DNA from: Streptomyces sp. HmicA12
Lineage (GTDB): Bacteria > Actinomycetota > Actinomycetes > Streptomycetales > Streptomycetaceae
Direction: 5' to 3'
Length of the DNA: 64,000 bases
Assembly: GCF_000373565.1 (NCBI RefSeq)
Contig: NZ_KB891798.1
Location: 186,206-250,205 of the forward strand
Positions 60,438 through 64,000 of the stretch are shown in pieces. Below the pieces are notes generated by a model. It saw nothing but the letters and a program-made list of their open reading frames with translations, made no database searches and had not been told where the DNA came from. Positions within the stretch are counted from its first letter, which is position 1; each line of letters begins with the position of its first letter. The position numbers were made by a program, and so were the translations under genes.

Positions 60438-61433
60438 TCAAAGGCGTACGAGCATCTTGCCCAGGTTGCGCCCGCGCATCATGTCCAGAAGGGCGGACGG
60501 GGCGGCCCGCAGGCCTTCGGCGAACGTCTCTCGGTACTGCAGCTGTCCGTCGCGCAGCCATGTGGCGGCCTCCTCGAGGAACTGATTCCGCAGGTGTGCG
60601 AAATCGCCGGCGAGGAAGCCCCGAAGGGTGAGCCGTTTGCCCGTGGAGAGCGCCAGGTTCCGGGGGGCCGCGGGTGTCTCTTGGGCGTTGTACATCGAGA
60701 TCGCGCCGCACAGGGCGATCCGACCGTGCGGGTGCATGGCGCCGATGGCGGTCTCCAGGTGTCTTCCGCCGACGTTGTCGAAGTAGACATCGATGCCGTC
60801 CGGCGCGGCGGTGCGCAGAGAGCGGCGCAGGGCGCCTTCGTGGTAGTCGAAGGCGGCATCGAACCCGATGCTGCGCAGGTACTCGACCTTTTCCGGGGAG
60901 CCGGCGGATCCGACGACCCGCCCGGCCCCCTTCAACCGAGCGAACTGTCCCGCAGCGCTGCCGACGGCACCGGCGGCGGCCGACACGAAGACGACCTCAC
61001 CCGGCCGCATCGCGGCGACCTCCAGGATCCCCGCGTAGGCGGTGAGACCGGGCATCCCGAGCACTCCGAGATAGGCCGAGGGCGGGGCGAGGTCGGGGTC
61101 CAGCCGCGTCGCGGCGTCCTCCGCGATCACCGCGTACTCGCGCCAGCCGGACTGGTGCAGGACGACGTCCCCCGCCGCGAAGAGCGCGGACCCGGACTCG
61201 ATCACCGTTCCGACGGCGCCGCCTTCCAGTGGCTGCCCGATGTCGAAGGGTGCTACGTACGACGGGATCTCGTTCATCCGTCCCCGCATGTAGGGGTCAA
61301 CGGACAACACCTCGTTGCGTACGAGCAGTTCACCCGCCTGCGGCTCGGCCACCACGACGTCGACCACGGAGAAATCGCTGTCCGACGGCCAGCCCAGGGG
61401 CCTCGACACCAGGTGAACCTCACGGCCTATCAT
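60438..61433 (-). CDS. NADPH-dependent MDR reductase (leukotriene B4 dehydrogenase/CurA-like)
   Basis: 331 aa from the ATG at 61433 (a GTG at 61442 is possible). Zinc ligands are absent. VDPYMRGRM, the nucleotide-binding AAAGAVGSAAGQFARLKG, FDNVGG and GRIALCGAISMYN are typical of the zinc-free 2-alkenal/15-oxoprostaglandin reductase group. Such enzymes reduce activated double bonds. It could reduce an enoyl intermediate of the polyketide, or serve detoxification; only its location supports the former. Confidence 0.88.
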   Translation of the reverse strand: MIGREVHLVSRPLGWPSDSDFSVVDVVVAEPQAGELLVRNEVLSVDPYMRGRMNEIPSYVAPFDIGQPLEGGAVGTVIESGSALFAAGDVVLHQSGWREYAVIAEDAATRLDPDLAPPSAYLGVLGMPGLTAYAGILEVAAMRPGEVVFVSAAAGAVGSAAGQFARLKGAGRVVGSAGSPEKVEYLRSIGFDAAFDYHEGALRRSLRTAAPDGIDVYFDNVGGRHLETAIGAMHPHGRIALCGAISMYNAQETPAAPRNLALSTGKRLTLRGFLAGDFAHLRNQFLEEAATWLRDGQLQYRETFAEGLRAAPSALLDMMRGRNLGKMLVRL

Positions 61434-61593
61434 GCGCCTCACGGTAGGTGCCGCCCGAGGATCGGCGGCGCCCCAAGTTCCGGTGACAGGACGCCTAGCC
61501 AGGTGTTGTCTAGCTTCGGTTGTCCCGACACTCGGTCGCCGTCAGCGGTCCTGTCGTGCGCGCGGGTGCAGCCCCTTGTGCTGGAGGTTCACC

Positions 61594-64000
61594 GTGGCGC
61601 CGAAGGAACAGCTCGTGGTCTCGCGCACCCTCTCCGAATTGTTGCGGGACCGTGCGGGTGATCGGCCGGACGCGATCGGGTACACCTACCTGAGTGACGG
61701 TGAAGCCGAGCGGGAGACGCTGAGCTACAAAGACCTGGACGCAAGGGCATCCGCGATCGCCGCCGCGCTGCATGCCGCCGGCACCGCGCCCGGAGATCGA
61801 GCCCTGCTGCTGCTGACCCCCGGACTCGACTACGTAGCCGCCTTCTTCGGATGTCTCTACGCCGGAGTGGTGGCGGTGCCGTCCTATCCGCCGGATCCGT
61901 TCCGGCGCCAACGCACCCTGCCCCGGCTCATCGGTGTGGTGGACGATGCCGATCCTGTCATCGCCCTGACGACATCGGATCTGCTCGGCTTCATCGACGA
62001 TCTCGGCGAGTACGCGCCCCAGTTGCGCAGGCTGCGATGGATCGCGGTCGATGCCGTGCCTGCGGAGACGGCCACCCCCGTCGCGATGGATCCCGACTCG
62101 ACGGCATTCCTGCAGTACACCTCGGGCTCGACGGCCGCCCCGCGTGGCGTGATGGTCTCGCACGAGAATCTGCTGCACAACCTGGGAATGATTCAGCGGT
62201 ACTTCGGCACCGACGCCGACACCCAGGCCCTGATCTGGCTGCCGCCGTACCACGACATGGGTCTCATCGGCGGTCTGCTGCAACCCCTGTACTCCGGCTG
62301 CCCCGTGACGATGCTGTCTCCGCTGCACTTCCTCGAACAGCCGATGCGCTGGCTGCGGTTGATCTCGAGTCTCGGCGTCACCGTCAGCGGCGGCCCCAAC
62401 TTCGCCTACGAACTGTGCTCCCGCCGCGCCACTCCGCAGGAGATCGCCCAGCTGGATCTGAGCTCATGGCAGGTGGCCTTCAACGGGGCCGAGCCGACCC
62501 GCCCGGAGACGCTCGACAGGTTCGCCGCTGTCTTCGGCCCCGCGGGATTCCGGGCCGATGCCTTCCTGGCCTGCTACGGGCTTGCCGAAGCCACACTGAT
62601 CGTGAGCGGCACGGAACTGGGCAAGCCCGTTCCCCGACTTCAGATCGACCGCGCCGCACTGGCCGGCAACACGGCCGCCGCGCCCGGTGAGGGCTCGGAA
62701 GTCTCGCTCGTGTCCTGCGGATCGGGGGCCGCCGATCAGGAGATCGCGATCGTCGACACCGCTACCGGGCAGCGATGCCCCGAGGGCACAGTGGGAGAGA
62801 TCTGGGTCGCAGGGCCGAGCGTTGCCCGAGGTTACTGGCGCCGACCTGCGGAGACCGAGCGCGTGTTCGGCGCCCACTTCGCGGGTGAGAGCACCCGCTA
62901 CCTGCGTACGGGGGACCTGGGGTTCCAGCTGGAGGGCCGGCTGGTGGTGACGGGGCGGCTGAAGGACGTTCTCATCGTCCGCGGCCAGAACCACTATCCG
63001 CACGACATCGAGTTCACCGCTGAACACGCGCACCCGGCGCTGCGGGTCGGCTGCTGCGCGGCGTTCCAGGCACCGGACGACCATGCCGAAGGGCAGCTGG
63101 TCCTGGTGACGGAGGTGCGCGCGGCGTCCGAGACCGTCGACCCTGCCGAGATCACCGCCCGGTTGCGCGAGGCTGTGGCCCTCGTCCACGGTCTGCGGGT
63201 GCATACGGTCCTGTTGGTGAAGGCCGGCACGGTGCCGAAGACCTCCAGCGGCAAGATCCAGCGCAGTCTGTGTCGCGCGCGCTACCTGGCAGGCGAGTTG
63301 AACGAGGCCACCGTGCAGCGTGTGCCCGCGGCCCCCGCGCCCGCGGTCGATCCACAGCCCGGCCCCCGCGACGATGTGGAGTACCGGTTGCGTGCGCTCG
63401 TCGCGGAGCTGGTCGACGTCGCGTCCGACACCCTCGACGTGAAGGCTCCACTGCTGGCGCTCGGCCTCGACTCGCTCGCGGTCGTCACGTTGCAGCACCG
63501 GGTGGAAGCGGCTTTTGGCGTCACGGTGCCGGTCGGTGACGTGCTCACCGGCGGAACCATGGAGGGGATGATCGAGCGGATCACGGACGGCCGCGCACAG
63601 CGTGCCCCCGTCACAAGCGAGACGGGAACGCCCACGGACGGCGCCCTCTCGTCGGCCGGCGACGCGACGGCCGGCGTGGTGGAGGCACCGCTGTCGCACG
63701 GTGCGCGCGAGATCTGGCTGATGCAGCAACTCGAACCGGACCACCCCGAGTTCACCGTCGCCACGGCACTGAGACTGCCGGAGTCGGTGAATCTCGGTGC
63801 GCTGCAAAGGGCGCTGGACGCCGTCGCGGCCCGACACCCGGCACTGCGGACCACGTTCGAGGCGAGGGACGAGGAGTTGGTGCAGGTCGTCCACCCGCAG
63901 AGCCCGGTCACGGTTCGGGTGCACGAGGTGCCGGAGCTGGACGAACACGCCCTCACCGCACGCCTGGAGGCCGTGTCGAGCACCCCCATCGACCTGGCCG
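61594..64000 (+). CDS. Fatty-acyl-AMP ligase-ACP-condensation protein, 5' part (runs off window)
   Basis: At least 802 codons; GTG start preceded by GGAGG. Residues 1-560 are an FAAL: LLTPGLDYVAAFFGCLYAG, VAVPSYPPDPFRRQRTL, P-loop YTSGSTAAPRGV, LPPYHDMGLIGGLLQPLYSG, and the FAAL-type SGTELGKPV insertion after CYGLAEATL, then RTGDLGF and VRGQNHYPHDIE. Residues 590-660 are an ACP (LGLDSLA, Ser627). From about 700 a condensation domain begins (LSHGAREIWLMQQLEPDHPE). FAALs load a fatty acid as acyl-AMP directly onto the ACP, bypassing CoA, and the C domain joins it to the first amino acid. This is therefore the lipid-starting module of a lipopeptide, transcribed divergently from the reductase. 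Confidence 0.9.
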   Translation, partial: MAPKEQLVVSRTLSELLRDRAGDRPDAIGYTYLSDGEAERETLSYKDLDARASAIAAALHAAGTAPGDRALLLLTPGLDYVAAFFGCLYAGVVAVPSYPPDPFRRQRTLPRLIGVVDDADPVIALTTSDLLGFIDDLGEYAPQLRRLRWIAVDAVPAETATPVAMDPDSTAFLQYTSGSTAAPRGVMVSHENLLHNLGMIQRYFGTDADTQALIWLPPYHDMGLIGGLLQPLYSGCPVTMLSPLHFLEQPMRWLRLISSLGVTVSGGPNFAYELCSRRATPQEIAQLDLSSWQVAFNGAEPTRPETLDRFAAVFGPAGFRADAFLACYGLAEATLIVSGTELGKPVPRLQIDRAALAGNTAAAPGEGSEVSLVSCGSGAADQEIAIVDTATGQRCPEGTVGEIWVAGPSVARGYWRRPAETERVFGAHFAGESTRYLRTGDLGFQLEGRLVVTGRLKDVLIVRGQNHYPHDIEFTAEHAHPALRVGCCAAFQAPDDHAEGQLVLVTEVRAASETVDPAEITARLREAVALVHGLRVHTVLLVKAGTVPKTSSGKIQRSLCRARYLAGELNEATVQRVPAAPAPAVDPQPGPRDDVEYRLRALVAELVDVASDTLDVKAPLLALGLDSLAVVTLQHRVEAAFGVTVPVGDVLTGGTMEGMIERITDGRAQRAPVTSETGTPTDGALSSAGDATAGVVEAPLSHGAREIWLMQQLEPDHPEFTVATALRLPESVNLGALQRALDAVAARHPALRTTFEARDEELVQVVHPQSPVTVRVHEVPELDEHALTARLEAVSSTPIDLA

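Noticed and set aside
62464..63948. 494-codon open frame on the minus strand
   Set aside because: Antisense to the FAAL-ACP coding sequence, which has all family motifs.
1..64000. tRNA, rRNA, CRISPR arrays, riboswitches, intact insertion sequences
   Set aside because: None was recognised by eye. Small RNAs and divergent riboswitches cannot be excluded without covariance-model searches.

Overview
The window is high-GC DNA with short or overlapping gene spacing, GTG starts, LAxTG-type surface-protein sorting, many TetR/LuxR regulators and a modular PKS/NRPS cluster. This points to a Streptomyces or closely related actinomycete. Nothing was searched against a database; calls rest on motifs, domain order and gene context.

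Region 1 (1-7.4 kb). The tail of an MFS transporter is followed by an amidase, a flavin-type PPOX protein and a first alkylsulfatase-type metallo-beta-lactamase protein (3760-5664). A graveyard of gene pieces follows, packed end to end: a LuxR C-terminus, a secreted-protease propeptide, the last residues of an oxidoreductase, a tyrosine-recombinase fragment and a possible STAS tail. An orphan alcohol-dehydrogenase tail sits just before the sulfatase.

Region 2 (7.4-37.4 kb) is one long catabolic island for CoA-activated acyl chains. It holds two AMP-forming acyl-CoA ligases, four acyl-CoA dehydrogenases (two probably forming one heteromer), two MaoC pairs, two SDR dehydrogenases, two SCP-2-type thiolases, a DUF35 protein, an HMG-CoA-synthase-like/DUF35 fusion, a crotonase, an alpha-methylacyl-CoA racemase, an alcohol dehydrogenase, an aldehyde dehydrogenase, a thioesterase, an MFS transporter, a LysR and two unusual double TetR regulators. 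A second alkylsulfatase closes it. Sulfatase, ADH, ALDH, CoA ligase and beta-oxidation form a plausible route for alkyl sulfates, probably methyl-branched or steroid-side-chain-like given the racemase and heteromeric dehydrogenases; this substrate is an inference. Four intergenic regions in the island share a two-part motif with a constant 64-bp offset, suggesting one regulon.

Region 3 (37.4-40.4 kb) is a broken cell-wall-anchored beta-helix protein (LADTG sorting signal; in-frame TAG; no N-terminus) and a short stretch resembling part of the region 1 graveyard.

Region 4 (40.4-64 kb) is a biosynthetic gene cluster. A tight minus-strand operon reads FemAB-like acyltransferase, type I PKS (KS-AT-KR-DH-ACP), LanB-like protein lacking the elimination domain, TE-A protein whose A domain carries a methyltransferase-like insertion and a cysteine-like code, PCP-C-A-PCP NRPS, and Sfp-type PPTase. 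Divergent and downstream genes are a YcaQ/AlkZ-family DNA glycosylase (a typical self-resistance family for DNA-alkylating products), a metallophosphoesterase, a LuxR regulator, a dienelactone-hydrolase-like enzyme, an MDR reductase and the start of an FAAL-ACP-C lipopeptide-initiating protein that runs off the window. The combination of FAAL, PKS, LanB-like protein, FemAB-like protein, Cys-type interrupted A domain and DNA-glycosylase resistance is the most interesting feature of the window.
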